Under the pieces are notes generated by a model that saw only the letters and a program-made list of their open reading frames with translations, was not told the DNA's origin and searched no databases. Position numbers and translations under genes: made by a program. A stretch of DNA of 64,000 bases from Sorangium cellulosum (lineage in GTDB: Bacteria > Myxococcota_A > Polyangia > Polyangiales > Polyangiaceae): contig NZ_CP012673.1 in the NCBI RefSeq assembly GCF_002950945.1, positions 14,493,590-14,557,589 of the forward strand, in the 5' to 3' direction. Positions 28,292 through 36,728 of this stretch are shown in pieces (the first letter of the stretch is position 1; each line of letters begins with the position of its first letter).

Positions 28292-30151
28292 ATGAGCGAA
28301 CGAGGAAGGATGTGGGGGAAGAGGGCACTCCTCGGCAGCGCGCTGGCGCTGGGCCTCTCGGCGGGAGGGCTCGCTTGCATGGAGCAGCGCGCGCCGGCGG
28401 CCATGGAGTCGGCGCCGGGGGCGGCGACCTCCTTCGTGGCGCCCGCGGCGAAGCAGGTCGAGATGACAGCGGACCTCCAGGCGCCGCGCGCCGGCAAGGC
28501 CGCGCCCTCGCCGGTGGCCGGCGACAACGCCCTCCGCGCCGAGAGCGCGATGCCCTACGCCGCTCCTCCCGGCGGCGCGGCGGCGCTGGGCGAGGGCGCG
28601 GCCAAGGGCGGAGCCCCGGCGGCCACGATCGCGGCCCCGACCGAGGCCGCCATCGACCCGAACGGCCGCTTCGCCACCACGTACCGGCCCGGGGGCGGCC
28701 ACCTCGCGGCGTTCGAGTCCGCGGTCGCGCGCGGCATCATCCCGCCCGCCGAGCGGGAGCTCGTCAGCGACGTCGGCGCCCGGTACGCGCCCGCGATCGA
28801 CGTCCCCAAGGGCGCGACGCTCGCCCTGCGCACCGACCTCGAGCGAACGAAGGTGCCGCCCGCCGGCGGCCCGGTGCACGTGCGCGTCGCGCTGCGCTCG
28901 ACGGCGCAGGCGCCCGCGGCGCGGCCGCACCTGTCGGTGCACCTCGTGCTCGACGTGAGCGGCTCGATGGCGGGCGAACCGATGGCCCGGGCGCGCGACG
29001 CGGCGCGCGCCCTCGTGGACAAGCTCGACGCGAACGACGACTTCTCGCTCATCACCTTCTCGAGCGACGCCCAGGTCCGGATCCCCGACGGGCCCGTCGG
29101 CCCGCGGCGCGCGATGATCAAGACCACCATCGACGGCATCACCGAGGGCGGCGGCACCAACATCGGCCGCGGCCTCGAGCTCGGCTACGTCCAGGCCACC
29201 CAGCCGGGCATCCCGGAGGACGCCGTGAAGGTGGTGCTGCTGCTCTCCGACGGGCGCGCGAACGCCGGGATCACGAGCTCGGATCGGCTCTCGAGGCTCG
29301 CGCTGGACGCCTTCCAGGCCGGCATCCAGACGAGCACCTTCGGGCTCGGCGCCGACTACGACGGCGCGCTCATGAGCTCCGTCGCGAGCGACGGGGCGGG
29401 CGGGTACTACTACCTGCGCGATCCCGACCAGATCGCCCCGGCGCTCGCGACGGAGCTCGACAAGCGCCTCGATCCGGTCGCGACCGCGGTCGAGCTCCGG
29501 GTGCGGCTGAAGCCCGACGTGAAGCTGCTCCAGGTCTACGGGTCGCGGCGGCTGAGCGACGCGGAGGCGGCGCGCGTGCGGGCGATGGAGGTCGCGGCGG
29601 ACGCGCACGCGCAGAAGCGCGATCGCATCGAGAAGGACCGCCAGGACGACGCCGAGGGCGGGATGCGGTTCTTCATCCCGGCGTTCGCGCGCGACGACAG
29701 CCACGCGCTGCTCTTCAAGCTCGGCCTGCCCCCCGGGGCGGACGCGCGGAGCGTCGCGTCGATCGAGCTCAAGTACAAGGATCGCGTCGCCAAGAAGAAC
29801 GTCGTCGACGAGGCGCCGCTCAAGGTCGCGTACGCGACCGGCGACGCGGACAGCGCCGCGACCGTGGACCCGTCGGTGGCCCGCACGATCCAGGGCTTCG
29901 CGGCCGGCGAGACGCTGGCCGAGTCGGCCCGGCAGATCGCGCTCGGGGATCGCACGCGCGCCGCGGCGCTGCTCTCCGAGCGGGAGGGCATCCTGCGCGC
30001 GGCGGCCGAGTCGCTCAAGGAGCCGCTCTTCCTCAAGGACGCGGACCGCCTCGCGCGCCTGCGCAGCCACACGGGCGCCGCGTCGGGCATGGGAGACCCG
30101 CTCGTGCTGGCCATGCTGCTCGAGACCGCCTCGCGGGCGCACCTCCACTGA
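28292..30151 (+). CDS. von Willebrand factor type A (YfbK-like) lipoprotein
   Basis: 619 residues. A signal with lipobox-like GGLAC (Cys29) suggests a lipoprotein. An Ala/Pro-rich linker leads to a central VWA domain (about 212-400) with an intact metal-ion-dependent adhesion site: DVSGSMAG (from Asp221), TEGGGTNIGRGL and LLSDGRANAGI. A YfbK-type conserved region (GRFATTYRPGGG, FESAVARGIIPPAERELVSD) precedes it, and a C-terminal domain (residues 420-619, containing YVYKDR-like IELKYKDRVAKK and FAAGETLAESARQ) follows. VWA lipoproteins mediate protein contact on the periplasmic or outer surface. The next gene, a membrane protein, starts 57 bases later and may be its partner. Start ATG supported by GGGAG upstream. 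Confidence 0.88.
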   Translation: MSERGRMWGKRALLGSALALGLSAGGLACMEQRAPAAMESAPGAATSFVAPAAKQVEMTADLQAPRAGKAAPSPVAGDNALRAESAMPYAAPPGGAAALGEGAAKGGAPAATIAAPTEAAIDPNGRFATTYRPGGGHLAAFESAVARGIIPPAERELVSDVGARYAPAIDVPKGATLALRTDLERTKVPPAGGPVHVRVALRSTAQAPAARPHLSVHLVLDVSGSMAGEPMARARDAARALVDKLDANDDFSLITFSSDAQVRIPDGPVGPRRAMIKTTIDGITEGGGTNIGRGLELGYVQATQPGIPEDAVKVVLLLSDGRANAGITSSDRLSRLALDAFQAGIQTSTFGLGADYDGALMSSVASDGAGGYYYLRDPDQIAPALATELDKRLDPVATAVELRVRLKPDVKLLQVYGSRRLSDAEAARVRAMEVAADAHAQKRDRIEKDRQDDAEGGMRFFIPAFARDDSHALLFKLGLPPGADARSVASIELKYKDRVAKKNVVDEAPLKVAYATGDADSAATVDPSVARTIQGFAAGETLAESARQIALGDRTRAAALLSEREGILRAAAESLKEPLFLKDADRLARLRSHTGAASGMGDPLVLAMLLETASRAHLH

Positions 30152-30208
30152 CGGCATGGCGAACGGCTGCTTTCGCGGGCGCTCCACCGGCGGGGCCGAG
30201 GCGTGCAC

Positions 30209-31051
30209 ATGACCCAGACCTTCACGCTCCGGCGCGACCAGGTGGCGCAGCACGTCGACGTCCCTCCGGGCGGCGAGATCATCCTCCGCGGCAAGCTGGT
30301 CTGCTCGACCGACGCCTCGGTCGTCGACGCGGTGACGACGACCTGGCCGGCCGGGGCGCCCGGCGGGGCGTCGGTCGACAGCCGTGGGCTCATCGACCTG
30401 GAGCAGGGCGGCTTTCACATGACGAGCCGCGATCCGGCGGCGCACGAGGTGCACGCCATCGCGACCGGCGGGCCGGCGCCCGCGTGCGAGCTGGCGGGGG
30501 TCGCGGCGCCCTGCCTCCCGCTCCGGCTCGTGCCGCTCGCGCGGGTGCGCCTCCAGACGGTGCAGGAGCTGAACAGTTGCCTGCACGGGGGCATCACGGT
30601 CGAGGTGCCGGACTCCGTCGTGCCTCCGGTCCCGCCCAGCGCCGCGCCGTACGTGCAGGGCGCCGCCGTCCTCGTGGGCCTCGGCGTGCTCGCGTCGATC
30701 GGGTGGGCGGTGCAGCGCCGGCGCGCCCGCTCGCCGCTGGGCCAGCTGGTGGGGCTCGCGAACCGCACCCGGGCCAAGCTGAAGACCGCCGACCCCGTCG
30801 TCGCCGCGCCGCTCTTGCCCGCCGTGGAGGCCGCGCTGGGCGTCCTGAAGCAGCGGCGCGTGGACGCCGCCTCGGCCGAGGGGAAGCGGGTCGCGGAGGT
30901 GCTCCGGCGCGTGGAGATGCGCCTCGACGCCTCCGTCCTGGAGGCGCGCGCGGACCGGGAGCAGCAGGCCGCCGACGAGCTGGTCCGCGAGATCGAGAGC
31001 GCGCTCGAGGCGGTCGACGAGGTGGCCGTGGCGCGGCGCGAGCGCGCCTGA
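30209..31051 (+). CDS. Single-pass membrane protein of unknown function, partner of the VWA gene
   Basis: 280 residues from the ATG at 30209 (GAGG eight bases before it; a GTG at 30203 is also in frame). The N-terminal half (about 1-140) has beta-rich segments with several Cys and no Lys, suggesting an extracytoplasmic domain, although no classical signal peptide is seen. One membrane segment at about 147-168 (AAVLVGLGVLASIGWAV) is followed by RRR and a helical, charged C-terminal cytoplasmic tail (about 175-280, coiled-coil-like). I do not recognise the family. The tight spacing to the VWA gene suggests a shared transcript. Confidence 0.65.
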   Translation: MTQTFTLRRDQVAQHVDVPPGGEIILRGKLVCSTDASVVDAVTTTWPAGAPGGASVDSRGLIDLEQGGFHMTSRDPAAHEVHAIATGGPAPACELAGVAAPCLPLRLVPLARVRLQTVQELNSCLHGGITVEVPDSVVPPVPPSAAPYVQGAAVLVGLGVLASIGWAVQRRRARSPLGQLVGLANRTRAKLKTADPVVAAPLLPAVEAALGVLKQRRVDAASAEGKRVAEVLRRVEMRLDASVLEARADREQQAADELVREIESALEAVDEVAVARRERA

Positions 31052-31147
31052 CCGGGCGCCGGGGGGCTCCTTCGTGCGGAGGGCGCACAGCCGGGGCGCC
31101 GCGCGCAGGCCGCCGGGCGGCGAGGGCCACGGCAGCGCGGCGCGCGC

Positions 31148-32401
31148 TTACCGGATCGCGCTGGCGTTCCTCGCGGGCGCGGCGGGGGCCGCCGCCGCGC
31201 TGCCCTCGAGCGGCGCGCACCCGTCGGCGGCGAAGGGGCCGATCGCCGGCTCGGCGTCGACGAACGCCGCGAGGTGGCGCATCCGCTCGAGGAAGGCCGC
31301 CTCGGTCTCGGCGCGCCGCGGATCGGCCGCGAGCGGGACGGTCCCGAGGCCCTCGCTGCGCACGGGGCAGATCTCGGCGAGCGGCGGCGCGCCCCGCCGC
31401 AGGCGCAGGCGGGCGAGCATGCCGAGCTCGACCGCGGGGCCGGTCCTCCTCACCTTCATGATGAAGTTGCCGAGGCTGTAGAAGATGGGCCGGCCGCGCC
31501 GCAGCTCGATGCCCTGGAGCACGTGCGGGTGGTGGCCGAGGAAGGCGTCGGCGCCGGCGTCGATGGCAGCGCGGGCCACCGCGCGCGCCTGCGGCAGGGG
31601 GGTGTCCAGGTACTCGGTGCCGCCGTGGTAGCTCACGACGACCGCGTCCACGCCCGGCTGCTTGCGCGCGGTGCGCACCGCGGCCGCGAGCCCGTCCCGC
31701 TCCGCGGCCGCGACGAACTCGCGCGCCGGGTGCTGCCAGAGCGAGCCCTGGTTCCAGATGCCGGTGACGGCCAGCACCGCCACGCGGAAGCCGCGCCGCT
31801 CGACGATGACCGGCGCGTACGCCCGGAGCCGCGTCCGGCCGGCGCCCGCGTACGCGACGCCCGCGCGCTCCAGGTGGTCGAGCGTCTCGAGGAACGCGCC
31901 CTTGCCGTAGTCCCACATGTGGTTGTTCGCGAGCGACACCACGTCGACGCCGGCGCGCGCCAGCGCGTCCGCGCCGGCGGGCGGGCCGGTGAAGACCAGC
32001 GGCTGCCGCGGGTGCTGGGTCTCTCCGCCCTGGTCGCTGAGCTGGTTCTCGAGGTTGACGAAGCGCACGTCCGCGGCGGCGAACAGCGCCGCGACCGAGG
32101 CGAACAGGTCGTGCGCCGGGTCGCGGAGCAGCTCCTGGCCGAGCGCCTTGCCGAGGCAGACGTCGCCGCCCGCGAGGAGCGTGATCGCGTCGGCCGGCGC
32201 CGCCGCAGCAGCGTCGGCCGGCGCGCGGGAGGCCGGCGCGGCCGGGGAGGCGTCGCGGGGGGAGGGCGGGGAGGCGTCGGGGGGCGCGCTGGGCGCGACG
32301 GCCGGCGGCGGCGCGAGGCCGGCGCCCACGTTGGCGGGCCGCTCGCAGCCGAGCAGCGCGGCCACGGCGCACATCGCGAAGAGGAGGGGGGCGCGGCGCA
32401 T
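31148..32401 (-). CDS. CapA/PgsA family metallophosphatase-like lipoprotein
   Basis: 417 residues from the ATG at 32401 (other in-frame ATGs at 32425 and 32452). A lipobox ALLGC gives the lipidated Cys. After a Pro/Ala-rich linker the CapA fold starts with ITLLAGGDVCLG and shows LENQLSD, VVSLANNHMWDYG, AVLAVTG, VVVSYHGGTEY, LGHHPHVLQGIELRRGRPIFYSLGNFI, all characteristic of the poly-gamma-glutamate synthesis family with a calcineurin-like metal site. In relatives the protein is linked to polyglutamate capsule or remodelling; no pgs or cap partners are present here, so the role is unknown. It converges on the membrane protein gene at 31051. Confidence 0.85.
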   Translation of the reverse strand: MRRAPLLFAMCAVAALLGCERPANVGAGLAPPPAVAPSAPPDASPPSPRDASPAAPASRAPADAAAAAPADAITLLAGGDVCLGKALGQELLRDPAHDLFASVAALFAAADVRFVNLENQLSDQGGETQHPRQPLVFTGPPAGADALARAGVDVVSLANNHMWDYGKGAFLETLDHLERAGVAYAGAGRTRLRAYAPVIVERRGFRVAVLAVTGIWNQGSLWQHPAREFVAAAERDGLAAAVRTARKQPGVDAVVVSYHGGTEYLDTPLPQARAVARAAIDAGADAFLGHHPHVLQGIELRRGRPIFYSLGNFIMKVRRTGPAVELGMLARLRLRRGAPPLAEICPVRSEGLGTVPLAADPRRAETEAAFLERMRHLAAFVDAEPAIGPFAADGCAPLEGSAAAAPAAPARNASAIR

Positions 32402-32517
32402 CTCGGGCGGCTTCTCGGCGCGCATTATCCACGGGAGCGCGGGGGGACCCAAGAATCCAGGCGAGGGGCGCGCCTCCGGGGATCGGGGATGATCTCGCCG
32501 GAGCAGCGCAGCTGCCT

Positions 32518-32982
32518 TCAGCGCTTGTGGGCGTCAGGATGGTGATCCGCCACGAGGTTCAGGGCGACGTTGTGCTCGAGCAGCGCCTTGAGCCCCGCCA
32601 GCACCATCGTGAACCCTCCCATGGAATCGATGGCCTGGGCGACCACCTCGTCGTCGCTCCCGCGGAACCCCCAGTTCGAGATGCTGACGAAGGTGGTGTC
32701 GTCCGCGCGAGCAGTGAACAGCCACTCCACGGGGCAGGGCGGATCGTCCCACTCGATGAGGATTCGCCTGCCGGGATCCACGTCCTTCACGCGGACATGC
32801 GCGGAGACCCCGTACATCTCCCAGTCCCATCGAATCTCCTTGCCCGGCTCCAGCCTCCCGCTGCTCCTCGTGAACCAGAATCTCGTCGTGATCGCGGGGT
32901 TCACGAAGGCCTCGAATACCTCCGCGACCGGCTTGCGAATGAGCATCTCTGCCTTGACGATGGGCGCGCTCTGGAGCGTCAT
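32518..32982 (-). CDS. SRPBCC (AHSA1/START-like) ligand-binding protein
   Basis: 154 residues. Typical of the Aha1-like/SRPBCC superfamily: IRKPVAEVFEAFVNPAITTRFWF at the start, GKEIRWDWEMYG, ILIEWDD, and a C-terminal helix GGFTMVLAGLKALLEHN closing a hydrophobic cavity. These small proteins bind hydrophobic ligands; their partner is unknown. The start ATG at 32982 has AAGGAGG six bases before it. It is divergent from mobA across 99 bp. Confidence 0.9.
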   Translation of the reverse strand: MTLQSAPIVKAEMLIRKPVAEVFEAFVNPAITTRFWFTRSSGRLEPGKEIRWDWEMYGVSAHVRVKDVDPGRRILIEWDDPPCPVEWLFTARADDTTFVSISNWGFRGSDDEVVAQAIDSMGGFTMVLAGLKALLEHNVALNLVADHHPDAHKR

Positions 32983-33081
32983 CCTGTGCCTCCTTGGTCG
33001 ATGCGCGAGGATGACATGAAGCAGCAGTTCCTGAGGGCGGTCGAGCGCGGCGACGCGCGCGCCGCGGCGGAGGGAGGCGGG

Positions 33082-33795
33082 ATGGGCCGCGCGGCCGGGC
33101 TCGCGGGCGTGGTGCTGTGCGGCGGACGGAGCAGCCGGATGGGGCGCCCCAAGGCGTGGCTGCCGTTCGGGGGCGAGGTGCTGCTCCAGCGGGTGGTGCG
33201 GCGCCTCGCCGAGGTGGCCTGGCCGATCGTGGTGGTCGCTGCGCCGGAGCAGGAGCTGCCGCCGCTGCCGGAGGGGGTGCTGGTCGTGCGCGACCCGGTG
33301 GAGGGCCGCGGGCCGCTGCAGGGCATCGCCGTGGGGCTCGAGGCGGTCGCGCCGCACGCCGGGCGGGCCTATGTCTCCTCGACCGACGCGCCCTTCCTGG
33401 AGCCCGCCTTCGTGCGGCGCCTCGCGGATCTGCAGGCGGGCGGCTACGCCATCGCCGTGCCTCGGGCCGAGGGGCACCACCACCCGCTCGGCGCCGTCTA
33501 CGCCTGCGCGGTGCGCGGCGAGGCGGCGGCGCTGCTCGCGGCGGACCGGCTGCGGATGTCCTTCCTGTTCGAGCGGGCGCGCACGCTCGTCGCCGAGCCG
33601 GAGCTCCTGCTCGCGGATCCGCGGCTCCGCGAGGCGGATCCGGACCTGCGCTCCCTGCGCAACCTCAACACGCCCGAGGAGTACGCGGCCGCGCTGCGCG
33701 AGCTCGAGGGCGATACGGCCGCGCTGCGCGAGCTCGCGGGCGACGCGGGAACCCGCGGAGGCGGCGCGGGAACCCGCGGAGGCGGCGCGGGCTGA
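33082..33795 (+). CDS. mobA: Molybdenum cofactor guanylyltransferase
   Basis: 237 residues. MobA transfers GMP from GTP to molybdenum cofactor to form the MGD used by many molybdoenzymes. The start region LCGGRSSRMGRPKAWLPFGGE is the nucleotide-binding signature; YVSSTDAPFLEPAFV contains the second conserved Asp, GHHHPLGAVY matches the family's GxxHPLxA. A clear GGAGGGAGGC precedes the ATG at 33082; in-frame ATGs at 33001 and 33016 lack such a site and would add an unrelated segment. The C-terminal 30 residues are two duplicated short units (AALREL twice, GTRGGGA twice) with no known function. Confidence 0.9.
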   Translation: MGRAAGLAGVVLCGGRSSRMGRPKAWLPFGGEVLLQRVVRRLAEVAWPIVVVAAPEQELPPLPEGVLVVRDPVEGRGPLQGIAVGLEAVAPHAGRAYVSSTDAPFLEPAFVRRLADLQAGGYAIAVPRAEGHHHPLGAVYACAVRGEAAALLAADRLRMSFLFERARTLVAEPELLLADPRLREADPDLRSLRNLNTPEEYAAALRELEGDTAALRELAGDAGTRGGGAGTRGGGAG

Positions 33796-33825
33796 CGTGG
33801 GCGCGGCGCCTGCCTGAAGGGCGCG

Positions 33826-33848
33826 CGCCCGGCGCGGTGCGCCGGGCG
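33826..33848. terminator. Hairpin between convergent mobA and lactamase-fold gene
   Basis: CGCCCGGCGC (33826-33835), loop GGT, GCGCCGGGCG (33839-33848): a perfect 10-bp GC stem in the 61-bp gap between the two convergent stop codons. Likely bidirectional terminator; no T-tract. Confidence 0.5.
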
Positions 33849-33856
33849 GTCGGCCC

Positions 33857-34879
33857 TCACCGCGGCGCAGGCACCCCCGCAGCCCGCACGTCGCGCTCGC
33901 CGGACGCCGCGGCGCCGCGTGGATCTCCCCTCCCGATCAGGACCCGCTGCCCACCGTGCCTCAGCAGGACCACCCGATCCGGACCGAGCCCGCGCGCCGC
34001 CATGACGCGCCGGAGCTCGCGCGGGGCCTCGCCGACCGTGTCGGTGCTGTTGATGAAGGTGTCGAAATGGACCGCCAGCATCCGCCGCGCCCCGAGATCG
34101 AGGAACGCCTGCACGGCCTCCGCCGGATCGATGTGCTTGGTCGTCATGAAATCGCGCGGCGTGATGGGGGCGATCGGCAAGATGGCCAGATCGATGGCGG
34201 GGAAACGTGCGCGGGTCTCCCGGAACATCGCGCGGTCGTAGGCGGTGTCCCCGCCGAAATACACGGTGATCCCGTGATACTCGACGACGTACCCGGTGAA
34301 GCTCGCCGTCATCCAGTCGCGGTCCAGCCCGTACCGGTAACCGGAATGTCGCACCGGGACCGCCGTGATCTTCAGATCGTCCTCTTGCCATGTCGTCCAG
34401 ATCGGGACCTCGACGGTATCGAACGTGTAGTTCGGCACGTAGACGAGCCCGCCCTCCGGGACGAAGAGCGCGCGGACCTTCCGCTCGATGAGCGACAGCG
34501 AGCCGAGCGAGAGGTGATCGAGGTGCATGTGCGAGATGAGGACCGCGTCGACCGGCGGCAGATCCTCCGGATCGAGCCCCGGCTCGACGAGCCGCTTCAC
34601 GATGACGCCCACCGTCGACGTGAAGACCGGATCCGTCAGGATGAACTTGTCGTCGATCTGCACGAGCGTCGTCGCGTGCCCGACCCAGAGCACCGCGAGC
34701 CGCGCCTCGGGACGGTAGGGCTCGCGCACCTTGTCGGGCACGGGCGCCGGCGTGTCGAACAGCGTCGCCACGTTGCCCCCGAGGATGCGCGCAGGCACAC
34801 ACGACGTGCCCGCGAGCGCGAGCAGCGCCGCGGCGAGCGGGAGCGACGTCGAGGGCGACCGGGAGGGGCGCGTGGCCAT
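33857..34879 (-). CDS. Metallo-beta-lactamase-fold lipoprotein (RomA/UlaG/NAPE-PLD-like hydrolase)
   Basis: 340 residues. A lipoprotein-like signal (LLALAGTSC) is followed by a metallo-beta-lactamase fold with WVGHATTLVQID, ISHMHLDHLS (HxHxDH), VRHSGYRYGLDRDWMT, FGGDTAYD, and a late His in MLAVHFDTF. This pattern (GHAT, HMHLDH, HSG, GGDTAYD) is that of the UlaG/RomA/NAPE-PLD-type subfamily, which cleaves phosphodiester or lactone bonds. The mature protein would be in the periplasm or outer membrane. It is separated by only eight bases from the upstream outer-membrane-type gene and two kinase genes, so it is likely part of that operon. Confidence 0.87.
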   Translation of the reverse strand: MATRPSRSPSTSLPLAAALLALAGTSCVPARILGGNVATLFDTPAPVPDKVREPYRPEARLAVLWVGHATTLVQIDDKFILTDPVFTSTVGVIVKRLVEPGLDPEDLPPVDAVLISHMHLDHLSLGSLSLIERKVRALFVPEGGLVYVPNYTFDTVEVPIWTTWQEDDLKITAVPVRHSGYRYGLDRDWMTASFTGYVVEYHGITVYFGGDTAYDRAMFRETRARFPAIDLAILPIAPITPRDFMTTKHIDPAEAVQAFLDLGARRMLAVHFDTFINSTDTVGEAPRELRRVMAARGLGPDRVVLLRHGGQRVLIGRGDPRGAAASGERDVRAAGVPAPR

Positions 34880-34887
34880 GCGCGGCG

Positions 34888-35505
34888 TCAGAAGTACCGA
34901 ATGCTGAGCGTCAGCGTCGTCGATCGCAAGGCGGCCGTTGGCGTGTAGGTCACCTGAGCGCCGACGGCGCCGAACAGGGTATAGAACCCCGCCTCGTACG
35001 AGGCCGCCACCTGCCCGCGAAAGTAGACCGCCGAGCCGCCGAGCGAGCAGGACATCATGTCGCCGCGATGGAGGAGCGGGAAATACGAGCGGACGCCGCC
35101 GCGGAACATCCAGCTCCTCGAGAACACGTCCAGCGCCGGGAAGTACTCGGGCGAGCCGAACAGCTCGATCGAGCCCGCGTGGCGCGTGAGCGGCTCGACG
35201 ATGAAGGCGCGCCACGGCGAGAGCTTGCGGTTGATCCCGAACGAGTAGAGCACCGGCGTCACCTGCCAGCGGAGCCCGAAGTACGTGCCGCTCGGGCCGC
35301 TCCACAGCTCGGGGCTCGGCACGAGCTGCGCGAGGAGCCAGGGCGCCGTGAGCCGGATCCCCGGTTCGGTGGCGGCCGCACGCGCCGGCGCCGCGTGAGG
35401 CGGCTCCTCCGGCGCCGCGCCGGCGCCGAGCGCCCAGGCGAAGGCGCCGGCGCAGGCGGCCGCTGCAGGCGTGCGGGCTCCCGAGAGGCGGCTCGTGCGG
35501 GGCAT
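34888..35505 (-). CDS. Secreted beta-barrel-like protein of unknown function
   Basis: 205 residues. The N-terminus is Ala-rich with Arg residues and a GAFAWALGAGA segment that can act as a signal peptide. The mature part alternates aromatic and hydrophilic residues (GTYFGLRWQVTPVLYSFG, GVRSYFPLLHRGD, VYFRGQVAASYEAGFYTLFGAVGAQVTYTP) and ends in SIRYF, a terminal aromatic typical of outer-membrane beta-barrels. No family is recognised. It lies between the zinc-ribbon kinase gene (7-bp gap) and the lactamase-fold gene (8-bp gap). Confidence 0.65.
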   Translation of the reverse strand: MPRTSRLSGARTPAAAACAGAFAWALGAGAAPEEPPHAAPARAAATEPGIRLTAPWLLAQLVPSPELWSGPSGTYFGLRWQVTPVLYSFGINRKLSPWRAFIVEPLTRHAGSIELFGSPEYFPALDVFSRSWMFRGGVRSYFPLLHRGDMMSCSLGGSAVYFRGQVAASYEAGFYTLFGAVGAQVTYTPTAALRSTTLTLSIRYF

Positions 35506-35512
35506 GTCGCGG

Positions 35513-36616
35513 CTACGGCGCGGCGCCGTACACCCTGCCGAGGTGCTTGTACAGGAACCGCGCCGCGTGCTCGCCGTAGGGCGTCCGCGCGGCGTACACG
35601 TCGGGCGAGGCGATCGGCGCGTGCGCCGTCAGCGCGACCGGTCGCGCGATCCGGCTCAGATCGTCGCTGAGCACCTCCATCGACGCATAGCGGTTCTCCG
35701 GGCGCTTGCGCAGGCACTTCATGATCACGGCCTCGAGCGCCGCGGCGGCCGGGCTCGCGCCCAGGTTGGGCGGCGGAGGCGGCGTGATGAGCTGGCTCGC
35801 CAGCACCATGGCCTCGTCGACGAGGGGCGACAGCGCGGCGGAGGAGCCCCGCGTCATGCTGAACGGGAGCCTGCCCGAGAACGCCCGGTACATGAGCATG
35901 CCGAACCCGTAGACGTCGGTGCGCGCGTCCGGAGGATCGCTGATGGTCTGCTCGGGCGCCATGTACTCCAGCGTGCCCACGGTCACGCCGGCCTGGGTGA
36001 GCCCGGAGTGCTCGTACAGCTTGGCGAACCCGAAGTCGACGACCTTGGCCGCCCAGGCGTCCCCCCTCTCGCCCACGAGGAACACGTTGGCCGGCTTCAC
36101 GTCCCGGTGGACGATCCCCGCCCGGTGCGCCGCGCCGAGCCCCGCGGCGGCCTGCAAAAGGAGGGGGACGCCGGCCTCCGGAGAGAGCCGCTTCTCGCGC
36201 AGGAGCAGCGAGCTCATCGACTCTCCGAAGAGGAACTCCATCACGAGGTAAGGCGACCCTTCGTGGAGGCCAATATCGAGGACCTCGACGAGGTTCGGGT
36301 GCACGACCGTCGCCGCGGCCTTGGCCTCGAGCAGGAACCGCGCCTTCAGCTTGGGCTCGCGGCGGAACGTCGGCGCGAGCAGCTTCAGCGCGACCGGCGC
36401 GCCGCTCCGCGTGTCCTCCGCCAGGAACACCTCCGCCATCGCGCCGCTGCCGATCAGGCCGCGGACCCGGTACCGCTCGGCGATGACGTTGCCCACCTGC
36501 TCGGTCGGCTGGGATCGGATCCGCCGGATATCGAGCGCCTGGACCAGCTTCTCGCCGTCGTGCGGGCAGAAGCGGTGATCGTCCGCGTACCGCCGGTGGC
36601 AACGAGGGCACAGCAT
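35513..36616 (-). CDS. Ser/Thr protein kinase with N-terminal zinc ribbon
   Basis: 367 residues. An N-terminal zinc-ribbon-like motif (CPRC at 3-6, FCPHDG with Cys17 and His19) precedes a kinase domain (about 49-325): GSGAMAEVFLAED with Ala in place of the usual third Gly, Lys78 (VALKLL), HRDVKPAN, DFGFAK, GTLEYMAPEQ. No membrane segment follows; the C-terminal 40 residues are short and Ala/Pro-rich. Its start lies 112 bases after the next kinase gene's stop; the outer-membrane-type and lactamase-fold genes follow with gaps of seven and eight bases. A kinase, an envelope protein and a hydrolase in one run suggest a signalling unit whose output is at the envelope (inference). Confidence 0.9.
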   Translation of the reverse strand: MLCPRCHRRYADDHRFCPHDGEKLVQALDIRRIRSQPTEQVGNVIAERYRVRGLIGSGAMAEVFLAEDTRSGAPVALKLLAPTFRREPKLKARFLLEAKAAATVVHPNLVEVLDIGLHEGSPYLVMEFLFGESMSSLLLREKRLSPEAGVPLLLQAAAGLGAAHRAGIVHRDVKPANVFLVGERGDAWAAKVVDFGFAKLYEHSGLTQAGVTVGTLEYMAPEQTISDPPDARTDVYGFGMLMYRAFSGRLPFSMTRGSSAALSPLVDEAMVLASQLITPPPPPNLGASPAAAALEAVIMKCLRKRPENRYASMEVLSDDLSRIARPVALTAHAPIASPDVYAARTPYGEHAARFLYKHLGRVYGAAP

Positions 36617-36728
36617 GGGGATCCCTCCTCCGGGGATAGCCCGCCCGAAGCCCCCTTTGCAAGGCCCACCGCCGGGACGACGGGCCGTCGCGGGCCCGCG
36701 CGGTCCGCGTCAGGCCGCGCGGTCCGCG

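Noticed and set aside
26315..30586. Long minus-strand open frame opposite the kinase and VWA genes
   Set aside because: Shadow of two clear plus-strand genes; no motif, extreme Arg content.
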